From positions 248,001-312,000 of the forward strand of contig JABTUW010000006.1 of the NCBI GenBank assembly GCA_015075185.1: 64,000 bases of DNA, given 5' to 3'. The position numbers were made by a program, and so were the translations under genes. The stretch is from Anaerolineales bacterium. GTDB taxonomy: Bacteria; Chloroflexota; Anaerolineae; 4572-78; J111. Positions 26,169 through 35,435 of this stretch are shown in pieces. Below the pieces are notes generated by a model. The model was given only the letters and a program-made list of their open reading frames with translations. It did not search any database and was not told where the DNA came from. Position 1 is the stretch's first letter. Every line of letters begins with the position of its first letter.

Positions 26169-28709
26169 GTGATTTACCTTGACGATTTGCTGTCGGCCAC
26201 CGGCGGGACGCTGCCCGGCCCGGCTCAGGCAACTGAGTTTAGCAGCTTCGCCTTTGACTCGCGCCGACTGGAGCCGGGTCAGCTCTTTTTGGCCGTTAAA
26301 ACCGCTACCGGCGACGGCCACGATTTTATCGGCGATGCGGTGCAGCGCGGCGCTGCCGGTGTGTTGTGCGAATATCCACCCACTCTACTTGGCTCACTGC
26401 CTCCTGTAACCACGATTCTCGTCCCCGACTTGCAGCAGGCCCTGACCGATTACGCTACCTCTATTCTCCAAAAGTATCAACCTAAAGTCATCGGCGTCAC
26501 CGGCTCCAGTGGCAAAACGACCACCAAAGAAGCCATTGCTGCTGTCTTACAAAAGCGATATCGCGTCTTTAAAAATTTTGGCAGCTATAATGGGCGCTAC
26601 GGTTTACCCATCGCCTTGGGGGAGCTAACCCCAGCTCACGAAGTCGCAGTGCTGGAAATGGCTTGCGATAGTTTTGGCGAAATCGCCGAGCTGGTGCGGA
26701 TTACCCAGCCTCATCTGGGCGTGATCACTGCCATTAACCAAACCCATTTAGCCTACCTGGGCACGCTGGCCAACATTGCCAATGAAAAGGGCCGCTTGAT
26801 CGAGGCGCTGCCCTTTACCGGCTCGGCGATCCTCAACGCCGATGATCCTCGTGTGGCCGGGATGGTCCCGCGGACTAAAGCGCGTATTCTCACCTTTGGC
26901 CTGTCCAGCGGAGCTGACGTGCGAGCCGCCGACCTGAAGGTGCGCCCCGATGGCCTGACCTTTACCTTACTTTACGAAGGGCGCAGCTATCCGGGACAAA
27001 TTCCCCTGCTGGGGCGGCACCAGGTACATGCCGCGCTAGCAGCAGTGGCGGTTGGGCTGGTGCTGGATGTGCCGCCGGAAACAGCTTTGGAGGCGCTGGC
27101 CAAGCTGTCTCGCGTGCCGGGCCGCCTGAATCCGCTCCCCGGCAAAAACGGCGCGCTCATTCTGGATGACAGCTTTAACTCCAGCCCGGAAGCAGTCACA
27201 GCCGCGCTGGATACCCTGGCCGAATTACCCGGCGCGCACAAGGTGGCGATTCTGGGCGATATGCCCGATCTGGGCGATATCGAAAGCGAAGCGCACCAAC
27301 AAATTGGCCGCTATGCGGCCAGGCGCGTCCAGCGCCTGGTGACCCAGGGTGATATGGGCCAGCAAATTGCTGCCGCTGCCCTGGCCGCCGGGTTGGGCAA
27401 GCATGCCGTGCATGTCACCTTTACCGGCGACGATGCCGCCGCCGCCGTGCAGGATTTGCTCTCGCCCGACACGGTCATTCTGGTCAAAGGCGGGGCCGGA
27501 GTGCGCCTGGAACGGGTGGTGCAAAAACTCCTGGCCCACCCGGAACGGGATCGCCGCCACCTGGTCCGGCAGGGTCCGGGGTGGGAGCAGGTGCGCGCCC
27601 GCCAGCCAGCCCGGCCCACCTGGGTCGAAATCAACCTGGAAGCTGTTGCCAACAATGTCCGCCTGCTGGCTCAAATTGCGGCTCCGGCCAAAATCATGGC
27701 CGTTCTCAAGGCCGACGCTTACGGACACGGCATGATCAAAGTCGCCCGGACGGTCTTGAATAATGGGGCCAGTTGGGTCGGCGTGGCGACGCTGGGGGAA
27801 GCTCTGAACCTGCGCCGGGCCGGGATCGAGGCCCCGAATTTGGTGATGAGTTACCTGCCTGCCTGGCAGGCCCACGATGCGATTGCCAATAACATCAGCA
27901 CCACCATCTTCACCGAGGAAATTGCTCGTGCCTTCAGCCGCGCCGCCGCCGATTTGAACCAGACCGCCCGCGTGCATGTAAAAGTTGACAGCGGCATGGG
28001 CCGGCTGGGCTTGCTGCCCAAAGATGTCCTGCCCTTTTTGCAGGCGATTAACCGGCCTGGCCTGGAAGTGGAAGGCATGTACACCCACTTTGCCACCGCC
28101 GACGAGGCCGACCTGACCTACGCCCGCGAGCAACTGCGCCGCTTTCAGGCCCTGCTGGCTGAATTAGACGCGGCCGGTCTGCGCCCGCCGTTGATTCATG
28201 CGGCCAATACAGCCGGGATGATCAATTTGCCGGAAGCCCGCTTTGATATAGTTCGGCCGGGTATCGGGATTTATGGACTGCCACCCTCAGCCGCAATGTC
28301 TCTGCCGCCGGAATTCCGCCCGGCGCTGACTTTCAAAACCACTGTGGGCCAGGTCAAAACGCTGCCGCCGAACAGCCCGGTCGGTTATGGCGCGACCTAC
28401 TACACCCAGGGCACTGAGACTATCGCTATTATTCCGGTTGGTTACGCCGACGGCTTCCGCCGTGCACCGCGTACCTGGGGTGGGGTGCTGGTCAAAGGGC
28501 AGCGCGCCCCGCTGGTGGGCCGGGTCAGTATGGATCAATGTGCTATTAACGTCACCCACATTCCCAACGTCCGCCAGGGAGATGAAGTCGTTTTGATTGG
28601 CCGCCAGGGCAACGAGGTCATCACTGCCGAGGAGGTAGCCGAACACCTGGGCACGATCAATTATGAAGTTGTCAGCGAGTTGTTGGCCCGTATCCCCCGA
28701 GTTTCGTAA
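26169..28709 (+). CDS. Bifunctional MurF ligase - alanine racemase
   Basis: An 846-residue fusion of two peptidoglycan-precursor enzymes. Residues 1-455 are MurF, which adds D-Ala-D-Ala to UDP-MurNAc-tripeptide: P-loop GVTGSSGKTTTKE near 109, central domain motifs NADDPRV, and the C-terminal ligase domain with LDDSFNSSPEA. Residues about 475-846 are a PLP-dependent alanine racemase making D-Ala from L-Ala: Lys514 in AVLKADAYGHG binds PLP, and KVDSGMGRLG, IRPGIGIYG-like and VGYADGFRR motifs follow. The start is GTG 26169 because GGAGGAG lies 8 bases upstream; the nearby ATG 26162 is out of frame. Such fusions are known in Bacteroidota and some other phyla. The design couples D-Ala supply to its use. 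Confidence 0.93.
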   Translation: MIYLDDLLSATGGTLPGPAQATEFSSFAFDSRRLEPGQLFLAVKTATGDGHDFIGDAVQRGAAGVLCEYPPTLLGSLPPVTTILVPDLQQALTDYATSILQKYQPKVIGVTGSSGKTTTKEAIAAVLQKRYRVFKNFGSYNGRYGLPIALGELTPAHEVAVLEMACDSFGEIAELVRITQPHLGVITAINQTHLAYLGTLANIANEKGRLIEALPFTGSAILNADDPRVAGMVPRTKARILTFGLSSGADVRAADLKVRPDGLTFTLLYEGRSYPGQIPLLGRHQVHAALAAVAVGLVLDVPPETALEALAKLSRVPGRLNPLPGKNGALILDDSFNSSPEAVTAALDTLAELPGAHKVAILGDMPDLGDIESEAHQQIGRYAARRVQRLVTQGDMGQQIAAAALAAGLGKHAVHVTFTGDDAAAAVQDLLSPDTVILVKGGAGVRLERVVQKLLAHPERDRRHLVRQGPGWEQVRARQPARPTWVEINLEAVANNVRLLAQIAAPAKIMAVLKADAYGHGMIKVARTVLNNGASWVGVATLGEALNLRRAGIEAPNLVMSYLPAWQAHDAIANNISTTIFTEEIARAFSRAAADLNQTARVHVKVDSGMGRLGLLPKDVLPFLQAINRPGLEVEGMYTHFATADEADLTYAREQLRRFQALLAELDAAGLRPPLIHAANTAGMINLPEARFDIVRPGIGIYGLPPSAAMSLPPEFRPALTFKTTVGQVKTLPPNSPVGYGATYYTQGTETIAIIPVGYADGFRRAPRTWGGVLVKGQRAPLVGRVSMDQCAINVTHIPNVRQGDEVVLIGRQGNEVITAEEVAEHLGTINYEVVSELLARIPRVS

Positions 28710-28742
28710 TTGACTATTGACCGTTGGCTGTTGACCATCTAA
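28709..28742. repeat. TTGACCGTTGGCTGTTGACC-type simple element
   Basis: Degenerate run of (G)TTGAC and (G)TTGGC units between MurF-Alr and the Uma2 gene. The reverse complement resembles the GGTCAACGGTCGGC runs found in frame in a histidine kinase (about 52266-52300) and in a glycosyltransferase (62453-62485). Confidence 0.45.
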
Positions 28743-28796
28743 AATTCCCCTTACACATTCCCAACCTCAAAGTTAACAGGGGAGGAGCAGCATGCA

Positions 28797-29486
28797 ATGG
28801 ACGTTATAACTCAAGTCAAAACAGCGATAATTTATCCAGAGTCGGATAGGAGTCCTATGGGAGAAACCGATCTCCACATCAGCTTACTGACCTACTTGCG
28901 CGAGGCTCTGCTTGATTATTTCCGTGACGATCCGCAGCTTTACGTAGCCGCTAATCTATTTTTGTATTATGAGGAAGGTAATCCCACGGCTGTAGTTGCG
29001 CCCGATGTATTTGTCGTGCGAGGCGTACCCAAAGGCAACCGGCGCATCTATAAATTGTGGGAGGAAGGCCAGGTACCCCAAGTGGTCTTTGAACTAACCT
29101 CGCGCTCAACTCGCCTGGATGACCTGGGGACCAAGCGGGCTTTGTATGCTATGCTGGGGGTGAGTGAATATTACATTTATGATCCCTATGGCGACTATCT
29201 GGAACCGCGCCTATGGGCTTATCACCTGGAAACAAAGGAGGGGACGGCTGAGTATGGGCGAGTGTTGGATGCGGTCATTCACAGCCAGGTACTCGGGCTA
29301 GATCTCATTCCAGAAGGTGATTTGCTGCGGCTGCGGAATAGCCAAACGGGTCAAAAATTGCTAACCCCTTTTGAAGCGCAAGCGGCCCGTCGAACCGAAG
29401 CCGAGGCCCGCCGTGCTGCCGAAGCTGAAGCGGCTCAGTTACGCGCTGAGCTGGAGCGGTTAAGGTCAGGGAAAGCCAACGGCTGA
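28797..29486 (+). CDS. Uma2 family protein (PD-(D/E)XK-like)
   Basis: A 229-residue member of the Uma2/DUF820 family, abundant in Cyanobacteria and Chloroflexota and predicted to have a restriction-endonuclease fold. Residues 25-185 carry the family pattern: YVAANLFLYYEEG, VAPDVFVVRGVPKGNRR, VVFELTSRSTRLDDLGTKR and YAMLGVSEYYIYDP, where Asp, Glu and Lys would form the metal site. The last 40 residues are an Ala/Glu/Arg coiled coil (EAEARRAAEAEAAQLRAELERL). ATG 28797 follows GGGGAGGAG; the ATG at 28792 is out of frame. Biological role is unknown for the family. Confidence 0.85.
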   Translation: MDVITQVKTAIIYPESDRSPMGETDLHISLLTYLREALLDYFRDDPQLYVAANLFLYYEEGNPTAVVAPDVFVVRGVPKGNRRIYKLWEEGQVPQVVFELTSRSTRLDDLGTKRALYAMLGVSEYYIYDPYGDYLEPRLWAYHLETKEGTAEYGRVLDAVIHSQVLGLDLIPEGDLLRLRNSQTGQKLLTPFEAQAARRTEAEARRAAEAEAAQLRAELERLRSGKANG

Positions 29487-29568
29487 GGATTTGGCGGAGG
29501 AAGGGAGAGTTGGAAGATGGGAAGGTTGATAAAGGTGGGCCTGCCGATCTCCCTTAAAGGGGGAGCCT

Positions 29569-30981
29569 ATGCTCTTAACTGAATTAACCTCAATCACTGG
29601 GATTGACTTGGAGACAACTTTTCGCGCTCTGCAAGTCATCGTCGGCCCGGAGCGAGTTTCCATAACTCAGGCCGACCGCCTTCAACACGCCTGCGATCAA
29701 TCCTCCCACGCCGAACACCTGCCCGACCTTGTCGTCTGGCCGCAGACCACCACTGAGGTCAGCGCTATTCTCGCCTATGCCAACACCGTTCGTCTGCCGG
29801 TGACAGCCTGGGGGGCGGGTACCAGCCTGGAAGGCAACCCTGTTCCGGTTCAGGGCGGGATTGTTCTCGATTTTCAGCGAATGAATCAAATCCTGGCTGT
29901 CCATGCCGCCGATTTTCAGGTGACCGTCCAGCCGGGCATGTTATACAAAGATATGAACAAAACCCTGGCCCGGCATGGCCTCTTTTTTGCCCCCGATCCC
30001 GGCGCGAATGCCAGCATCGGCGGGATGGTCGCCAACAATGCCGCCGGGATTCGCACGGTCAAGCATGGTGCTACCCGCGATAACGTGCTGGCGCTGGAGG
30101 TCGTTTTAGCCAATGGCGAGGTGCTGCGAACCGGGGCCAGGTCGGTCAAGCAGTCGGCGGGCTACGATTTGACCCACCTGTTTGTCGGCTCGGAGGGGAC
30201 GCTGGGGATTGTGACCGAGGCGACCTTGAAGCTGGCGCCCCTGCCGGAGCATTTTAGCGCGGTTATCGCCGCCTTCCCTACGGTCGAGATCGCCGCCGAG
30301 GTGGTCTTTGCGATTATCGGCTCTGGGCTTGAGCCAACAGCTCTGGAACTGCTCGATTCCCAGGCCCTGACCGTCCTCAACAGTGAAGCCGATTTTGACC
30401 TGACCGTAGCTCCGACCCTGTTTATGGAGTTCAGCGGCGCGAGTGAAGCCTCGTTAGCCGAGGAGCTGGTCCTGGTTGAGGCAATTTGCCGGGAGCACGA
30501 TGTCCAGAGTTTCCAGGCGGGCATTGGCCGCGAGGCGCGCAATCGGTTGTGGCAGGCCCGCCACCGTTTTTTTGAAACCTCACAGCGTTACTATAGGGGC
30601 TACGCTTACCTCTTGACCGATGTAGCCGTGCCTATTTCCCAATTTCCGGCCCTGGTCGCCGCCGCCAATCAGATCATGGCCCGCCTGAACTGCCAGGGTA
30701 CGATCATCGGCCATGCCGGCGATGGCAACCTGCACACCGCCATCTTCTTCCCACCCGGCGACGACGAGGCCCGTGCTCACGCCGCTCAGGTCAATGATCA
30801 TTTGGTCGAACGCGCCCTGGCCCTGGGCGGTACCTGCACCGGCGAGCACGGTGTGGGCCTGGGTAAGCAAAAATACATGCTGGCCGAACACGGCCCGGTC
30901 GCATTGAACCTGATGCGCCAGCTCAAGGCGACGCTTGATCCGAATGGTATTTTGAATCCGGGAAAGGTATTGGCGTGGTGA
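29569..30981 (+). CDS. FAD-linked oxidase, glycolate/D-lactate dehydrogenase type (GlcD-like)
   Basis: A 470-residue flavoprotein of the VAO/GlcD family that oxidises 2-hydroxyacids. The FAD-binding half (about 40-220) shows WPQTTTEVSAILAYAN, TAWGAGTSLEGNP, GGIVLDFQRMN and DPGANASIGGMVANNAAG. The C-terminal half ends with the metal/substrate motif GHAGDGNLHTAIFF and CTGEHGVGLGKQKYM, typical of glycolate oxidase GlcD and D-lactate dehydrogenase. Length is normal for single-subunit GlcD. No GlcE or GlcF gene is next to it, so it is more likely a stand-alone D-lactate or D-2-hydroxyacid dehydrogenase. GGGGGAG precedes ATG 29569. Confidence 0.9.
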   Translation: MLLTELTSITGIDLETTFRALQVIVGPERVSITQADRLQHACDQSSHAEHLPDLVVWPQTTTEVSAILAYANTVRLPVTAWGAGTSLEGNPVPVQGGIVLDFQRMNQILAVHAADFQVTVQPGMLYKDMNKTLARHGLFFAPDPGANASIGGMVANNAAGIRTVKHGATRDNVLALEVVLANGEVLRTGARSVKQSAGYDLTHLFVGSEGTLGIVTEATLKLAPLPEHFSAVIAAFPTVEIAAEVVFAIIGSGLEPTALELLDSQALTVLNSEADFDLTVAPTLFMEFSGASEASLAEELVLVEAICREHDVQSFQAGIGREARNRLWQARHRFFETSQRYYRGYAYLLTDVAVPISQFPALVAAANQIMARLNCQGTIIGHAGDGNLHTAIFFPPGDDEARAHAAQVNDHLVERALALGGTCTGEHGVGLGKQKYMLAEHGPVALNLMRQLKATLDPNGILNPGKVLAW

Positions 30982-31008
30982 TAAGTGAAGGAAATCTAAC
31001 TTAGAACG

Positions 31009-31014
31009 TATAAT
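31009..31014 (+). promoter_or_regulatory. Possible -10 box of the beta-propeller lipoprotein gene
   Basis: A perfect TATAAT at 31009-31014, 29 bases before the TTG start at 31043. The -35 region is not convincing. Confidence 0.35.
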
Positions 31015-31042
31015 AGTCTACCCCTTGTCCGGGTTAGGAAAT

Positions 31043-32365
31043 TTGAGTCGAAAAAACCTTATAAATTTTGCTGTCTATTTAGGATTAGCCATTGTCTCAA
31101 TGGCCTGCCGCTTAAGCGGTTTAGCTACCGAAAATCCAACCCCCAGCCCAACCCTCACCGTCCAAGTCGCCAGATTTACCACCATTACCCCAACCGCACA
31201 AGTGGTCGCGCTGGTATCAATAACCCCGGCTTACCTGGCGACGCCAACTCCAACGGAAACCCTCACCCCAACGATCACCCCTTCCCCGTCTCCCTCGCCA
31301 ACGCCGGCCCAGAGCCAGAACTCACCCATCGCCACGCCCTCTCCCCAAAGTGAGGCCCGCATTGCCAGCGACCAGGTGACGCAGCCGAGTGTCACACCAT
31401 TGCCAGCTGCCACACCGACGCCGGCGCTGCCCACAGCCACGCCCCTACCTCCTACCCCACCGCCGCTTTCCGGGCGGATCGCCTTCCCGATTGACGACGG
31501 CCTGGGGCAGTACGACATCTGGATGGTCGAATTGCCTAAAGGGGAACCGTTCCGGGTGCTGCCCCGCGCCCGCCAGCCCAACTTCTCCCATACCGGCCAA
31601 CTGCTGGTCAACAACGAAAACAGCCCTAACGGCGAAAATTTGGGCCGGCTCGACGCTAACAACACCTGGCTGGGCTTAGTCAGCGATGCCCCGGAAGACC
31701 GGTTCCCCTTCTGGAGCCCCGAAGGCGACCGCTACGTGTTTGTTAACCCCCAAATGCTGACCGATCCCCTGACCCAGCAGTACCTGACCTATCTGTTTAT
31801 TCCCTGTTCAGTGCTCCGGCCCCTGGAAGAAAACAGCGAGAGCTGCCGGGATACGGGTGGCAAAAGCAAACTCGTCCCCGGCGATTACCCGGTCTGGACG
31901 GCGGATTATCGCATTGCCTATCTCAACAACCAGCAGGGGCAGGAGGGGATTTACCTGGTCAGCGCGGGAGCCACCCCCCGCGAACCGGCCGGCGATGCCG
32001 AACCGCAGCGCCTCATTGCCGGCAGTGACGCCCGCCCCAGCGACACTCACGGCAACCAGCTCTTTTTTACGGCCGCGAGTCTGGCTCAGAACTGGGAAGC
32101 TCACGCGATCAACCTGGATGGAACCGGCCTGCTCAACCTCTCGAACAGCCCGGAGACGCTAGACGGCCTGCCAACCGTCTCCCCCGACGGGGCCTGGGTT
32201 GCCTTTGTCTCGGATCGGGATGGGCATTGGGGGATTTGGGTGGTGCCCCTCTCAGGCGGGACGGCTCAAGAAGTGGTCAACCTGTCTAAAATCAACACTA
32301 ATCCCAGTCCCTGGGGCAAGGATGACCGCGATTGGACCAACGAGCGGATTACGTGGGGACCGTAA
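31043..32365 (+). CDS. Beta-propeller (WD40/TolB-like) lipoprotein with Thr/Pro stalk
   Basis: A 440-residue predicted lipoprotein. I place the start at TTG 31043, with AGGA six bases upstream; another TTG lies at 31025. A signal peptide ends in a lipobox-like VSMAC, then comes a Pro/Thr-rich stalk (about 35-150) that would span the wall, and a propeller of PD40/WD40-like blades: RIAFPIDDGLGQYDIW, RFPFWSPEGDRYVFV, LPTVSPDGAWVAFVSDRDG, WGIWVVPLSGG. Such proteins resemble the TolB beta-propeller fold and bind proteins or glycans. The LspA encoded at 57.0 kb would process it. Precise function unknown. Confidence 0.8.
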   Translation: MSRKNLINFAVYLGLAIVSMACRLSGLATENPTPSPTLTVQVARFTTITPTAQVVALVSITPAYLATPTPTETLTPTITPSPSPSPTPAQSQNSPIATPSPQSEARIASDQVTQPSVTPLPAATPTPALPTATPLPPTPPPLSGRIAFPIDDGLGQYDIWMVELPKGEPFRVLPRARQPNFSHTGQLLVNNENSPNGENLGRLDANNTWLGLVSDAPEDRFPFWSPEGDRYVFVNPQMLTDPLTQQYLTYLFIPCSVLRPLEENSESCRDTGGKSKLVPGDYPVWTADYRIAYLNNQQGQEGIYLVSAGATPREPAGDAEPQRLIAGSDARPSDTHGNQLFFTAASLAQNWEAHAINLDGTGLLNLSNSPETLDGLPTVSPDGAWVAFVSDRDGHWGIWVVPLSGGTAQEVVNLSKINTNPSPWGKDDRDWTNERITWGP

Positions 32366-32415
32366 CGACCACAAACAACAATCTAGGAACTCCAGTTCAG
32401 TAAAATTCAGGGAGA

Positions 32416-34902
32416 TCAATCCTTCAGTGGTTCTCCACCCAGCAGCGTCTTGAGGCTGGCATAGGCGTTGCGGCGAACCCCCACATCCACGACGCTGTCG
32501 CGGGCCAATGCCAACATTAGTTCACTCGCTGCTTCGACCCGGCCTAACTGTCCTAACGTTTGCGCGGCGGCATGGCGAACTCCTGCGTCCACGACGCTAT
32601 CCCGGGCCAATGTCAGCATCAGTTCACTCGCTGCTTCGACCCGGCCTAACTGTCCTAACGTTTGCGCGGCGGCATGGCGAACCCCAGCGTCCACGACGCT
32701 ATCGCGGGCCAATACCAACAACTCGCCCAGAATCACCTCATCCGCCAGGCCCAATTGCCCCAGCGCTTCCGTGGCGGCGCGACGAACCTTAGCGTCCACA
32801 ATGCTATCGTGGGCCAATGCCAACAACCCGGCCAGAATCACCTCATCCGCCCATCCCAATTGCCCCAGCGCTTTCGCAGCGTCGCGACGAGCCCAAGCAT
32901 CCACAGTGCTATCGCGGGCCAAAACCGACAAACCTGCTGCCGACCGCTCGTCACTCGGAAGAGTACCCAGAGCGGCTATTGCATCAAAATTTCCTAATTC
33001 ATCAGCGCGAGCAATCGCCAGCAACCTATCTACAATCGTTTCCCGCAGTCTCGCCTCAACAATCACTTTGTCGGCCAAAGCGTGGGCGGCCAGAAAGAGA
33101 TGGCGATGGAGCACATCTTCATATTCATCTGTACTCTCAGAAATGCGGCGGACCAGTTCGGTGGGATGGCGGCGGAACTCATTCAGGCTACCCAGAAGGA
33201 GCAAAATCACCTCGCGCCAGGCTGGGTTGTGCAGGTTGGGCTGGATTACTTCCCACAACTCGTCAATGCTGTGGGCGTATTCATACTTGAGATAGGCAGC
33301 GGCTAGATACTCCTGAAAAGTCAGGTGAGCAAAGCTATAAATGCTGTCGCCTCGTTCAACCAGCAAGCCGGTGCGGGCCTTGGCCATGGCTACAAAATCC
33401 TCGGCCTCTTGCCAGGCGCTGCGTTTGTCCAACGTGAGCTGCGGGTCGGCCAGCAAAAACTGGGCCACCTGTGCTTTTAAGTCACCCTCGGCCACCTCAC
33501 GGGCGCGACCTTTGCCGCTTGTGCCTTCTAATGGCTGAGTGTGTAGCCAGTAAGCCAGTTGCTCCAGCAGGTGCCGCCGTTTCTTATAATGGGGTCGCTC
33601 TTTATCTTCCACGCTCAGCCGCTTGACCTGCTCCCAGGTTTCGACCAGGGCGGTGACGCACTTATCATACAGTTTGACCCGTTCGTGGGGCAGTTCGGCC
33701 TCGATGCGGTGGACCAGGGCAATGATGGTCAGCATGAGCGGGTTGGCGGCCAGAGTTTTAAGCGGTGGCTGGTCCATGATAGTTTGGGTCAGGCTCTCGG
33801 CCTGCTTTTTAGCTAAAACCGGGTCTTTTTCGCGGGCAGCGTACCACTGTTGGACAAAGCGGCGGATGTCATCCTCGGTGAAAGGCAAGATGGTATGGTG
33901 GATAAAATTGCGCCGGTCGAGCGGAGCTTCCTCATAGCCAACGAGGCGGGAGGTAATCAGATAGCGGTTGCGGGGGTAGCGGCTGGCCAGACTGGCTGCG
34001 GCGGCAGTCACTTCGCGGCGCAGCCCGGCCCCACCCAATTCGTCCAGCCCGTCCAGGCAGACACAGCACTGACCCTGCTCCAATGCTGCCTCAAAAAAGC
34101 CGGTGGGTAGATCGAGGAGTAAATTTTCGTGAGCTTGGGTGTAAAGGTAATCTACCAGCGAGTAATCGCCGGAGTAGCTGGTTCGCTTGGCAACGAAATC
34201 ATACAGCCGGAGAAAGATAGGCAGCCGTTCTTCGTCCAATCCCAGCCGGTCGCTGCGCTGTTGGGCAAAGGCCAGGGTGATGTATTTGAGCAGGGTCGTT
34301 TTGCCCGCACCGGGGTCGCCCAGGATGACCATTTGGGGGTATTCCCGCAAGGCTTGGTTGACTGAAACGCGACGTTTGATGATTTTCTGTGGATAATACG
34401 GTTCGCCACTTGTATATACAATTGTACCGCCAAGTTCCCTCAATTGTCTTTCTATAAGGGGGTTGGTTAGTTCAGTCTCAACTTCAGTCTGCAAATTGAT
34501 GAAAATTTCATCAAGGTGCAGGGCCTGCCGATCTTTCAGTTCGGGGATACCAACGAAATCGAGATCCTGGTGGCGATCGATCATCAACTCGATGTAACGA
34601 GCGCGGGCTTCGGCAAATTCGGCGGGAGTGGGTGCGGTGTCGCCCTCGAAATAGGGTTGGTGTTTCTCATATTTGGCTGGGTTCTCGGTTTTGGCCCAGG
34701 CGAGGAGAGCGTCCAGACATTCCTGGCGCTCGGCAAATTCGAGGAGATGCTGGACGATGGCCTTCTTGCCGGTCAGATCGGCCAGTTCGTGGTGAACCGG
34801 CTTGAATTTGGGTGTGTCGAAACAGAAGGTCCGTAAATCGTCTTCGGAGAAGCCTTCGGTCAGGAGGGTGCGGATGTTTTGGAGGAGATAAGTTTGGGGC
34901 AT
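32416..34902 (-). CDS. STAND NTPase: EAD-NACHT-HEAT repeat protein
   Basis: An 828-residue NLR-like protein. ATG 34902 has GGAGG five bases upstream. Residues 1-85 are a helical adaptor resembling effector-associated domain 7 (LLTEGFSEDDLRTFCFD, then GKKAIVQHLLEFAERQ). A short NACHT-associated region follows (RYIELMIDRHQDLDFVGI). The NACHT ATPase has Walker A GDPGAGKTT (about 195-203), Walker B VCLDGLDELGG (Asp284, Asp287, Glu288) and YLITSRLVGYE. Helical segments to about 640 precede HEAT repeats, the last copies almost identical (ARDSVVDAGVRHAAAQTLGQ). Family knowledge: EAD domains recruit separate effector proteins bearing the same domain, and bacterial NACHT proteins act in phage defence. 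It lies 78 bases downstream of a PIN toxin gene in the same direction. Confidence 0.88.
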   Translation of the reverse strand: MPQTYLLQNIRTLLTEGFSEDDLRTFCFDTPKFKPVHHELADLTGKKAIVQHLLEFAERQECLDALLAWAKTENPAKYEKHQPYFEGDTAPTPAEFAEARARYIELMIDRHQDLDFVGIPELKDRQALHLDEIFINLQTEVETELTNPLIERQLRELGGTIVYTSGEPYYPQKIIKRRVSVNQALREYPQMVILGDPGAGKTTLLKYITLAFAQQRSDRLGLDEERLPIFLRLYDFVAKRTSYSGDYSLVDYLYTQAHENLLLDLPTGFFEAALEQGQCCVCLDGLDELGGAGLRREVTAAAASLASRYPRNRYLITSRLVGYEEAPLDRRNFIHHTILPFTEDDIRRFVQQWYAAREKDPVLAKKQAESLTQTIMDQPPLKTLAANPLMLTIIALVHRIEAELPHERVKLYDKCVTALVETWEQVKRLSVEDKERPHYKKRRHLLEQLAYWLHTQPLEGTSGKGRAREVAEGDLKAQVAQFLLADPQLTLDKRSAWQEAEDFVAMAKARTGLLVERGDSIYSFAHLTFQEYLAAAYLKYEYAHSIDELWEVIQPNLHNPAWREVILLLLGSLNEFRRHPTELVRRISESTDEYEDVLHRHLFLAAHALADKVIVEARLRETIVDRLLAIARADELGNFDAIAALGTLPSDERSAAGLSVLARDSTVDAWARRDAAKALGQLGWADEVILAGLLALAHDSIVDAKVRRAATEALGQLGLADEVILGELLVLARDSVVDAGVRHAAAQTLGQLGRVEAASELMLTLARDSVVDAGVRHAAAQTLGQLGRVEAASELMLALARDSVVDVGVRRNAYASLKTLLGGEPLKD
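32521..32722 (-). repeat. 102-bp tandem duplication encoding HEAT repeats
   Basis: The block starting TTCACTCGCTGCTTCGACCC at 32521 recurs at 32623, a 102-base (34-codon) period, with only a few differences. More diverged copies continue up to about 32930. It marks recent expansion of the sensor end of the NACHT protein. Confidence 0.9.
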
Positions 34903-34982
34903 CAATACCTCCGATTAAGGATCTTCTATGATCACACCAGGAGGGGCGACACATGACGCCTCTATATTCATTCACGATTTAC

Positions 34983-35435
34983 TCAGCCAGGTTGGTCTGG
35001 CTGGTAAGCGCCTAGCCAATGAATCCAATCGAGTTGGCCGTGCAAAGTATTGAATAACCGCTCATCTGCCGTCCAAAGGGGGACGCTAAAAATTTCAGCC
35101 AGGGCGACGTAGTGGCTATCATAGGTGGTAGGCTGATTGAAACGACGCGCCAAACTCCAGGCACGTTCGTGCAACTCAGCGGGACTCACCAATTCAACTT
35201 CAAGCACCATAGCTTCGGCAAAGGCTGCATCTGCTTCCATTTCAGTGAGTTGTTTGCGATAAACTTTCTTGCGCAGGACAGCGCTAAGTTCATAGCGGAG
35301 CAAAGGGGGAGCAATCGCTTGAGTATCGTTTTGTATCCAGGCTTGCCAGAGGTTGTCGGCCTGTTCCGTGTATGGTTCCGGGATAAGCAGTTTTATCAAC
35401 AGGCTGGCATCAACGCAGGCGTAAGAGTTCGGCAT
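34983..35435 (-). CDS. PIN-domain ribonuclease toxin (VapC-like)
   Basis: A 150-residue PIN-domain protein. ATG 35435 overlaps the end of the upstream antitoxin gene by 26 bases, the usual toxin-antitoxin arrangement; the longer open frame to 35504 is entirely inside that gene. Acidic residues expected for metal-dependent RNA cleavage are visible: Asp in YACVDASLLIKLL, Glu in LLRYELSAVL, Asp in TTYDSHYVALAE and Asp in WTADERLF. VapC toxins cut tRNA or rRNA when the antitoxin is lost. The NACHT gene follows in the same direction. Confidence 0.88.
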   Translation of the reverse strand: MPNSYACVDASLLIKLLIPEPYTEQADNLWQAWIQNDTQAIAPPLLRYELSAVLRKKVYRKQLTEMEADAAFAEAMVLEVELVSPAELHERAWSLARRFNQPTTYDSHYVALAEIFSVPLWTADERLFNTLHGQLDWIHWLGAYQPDQPG

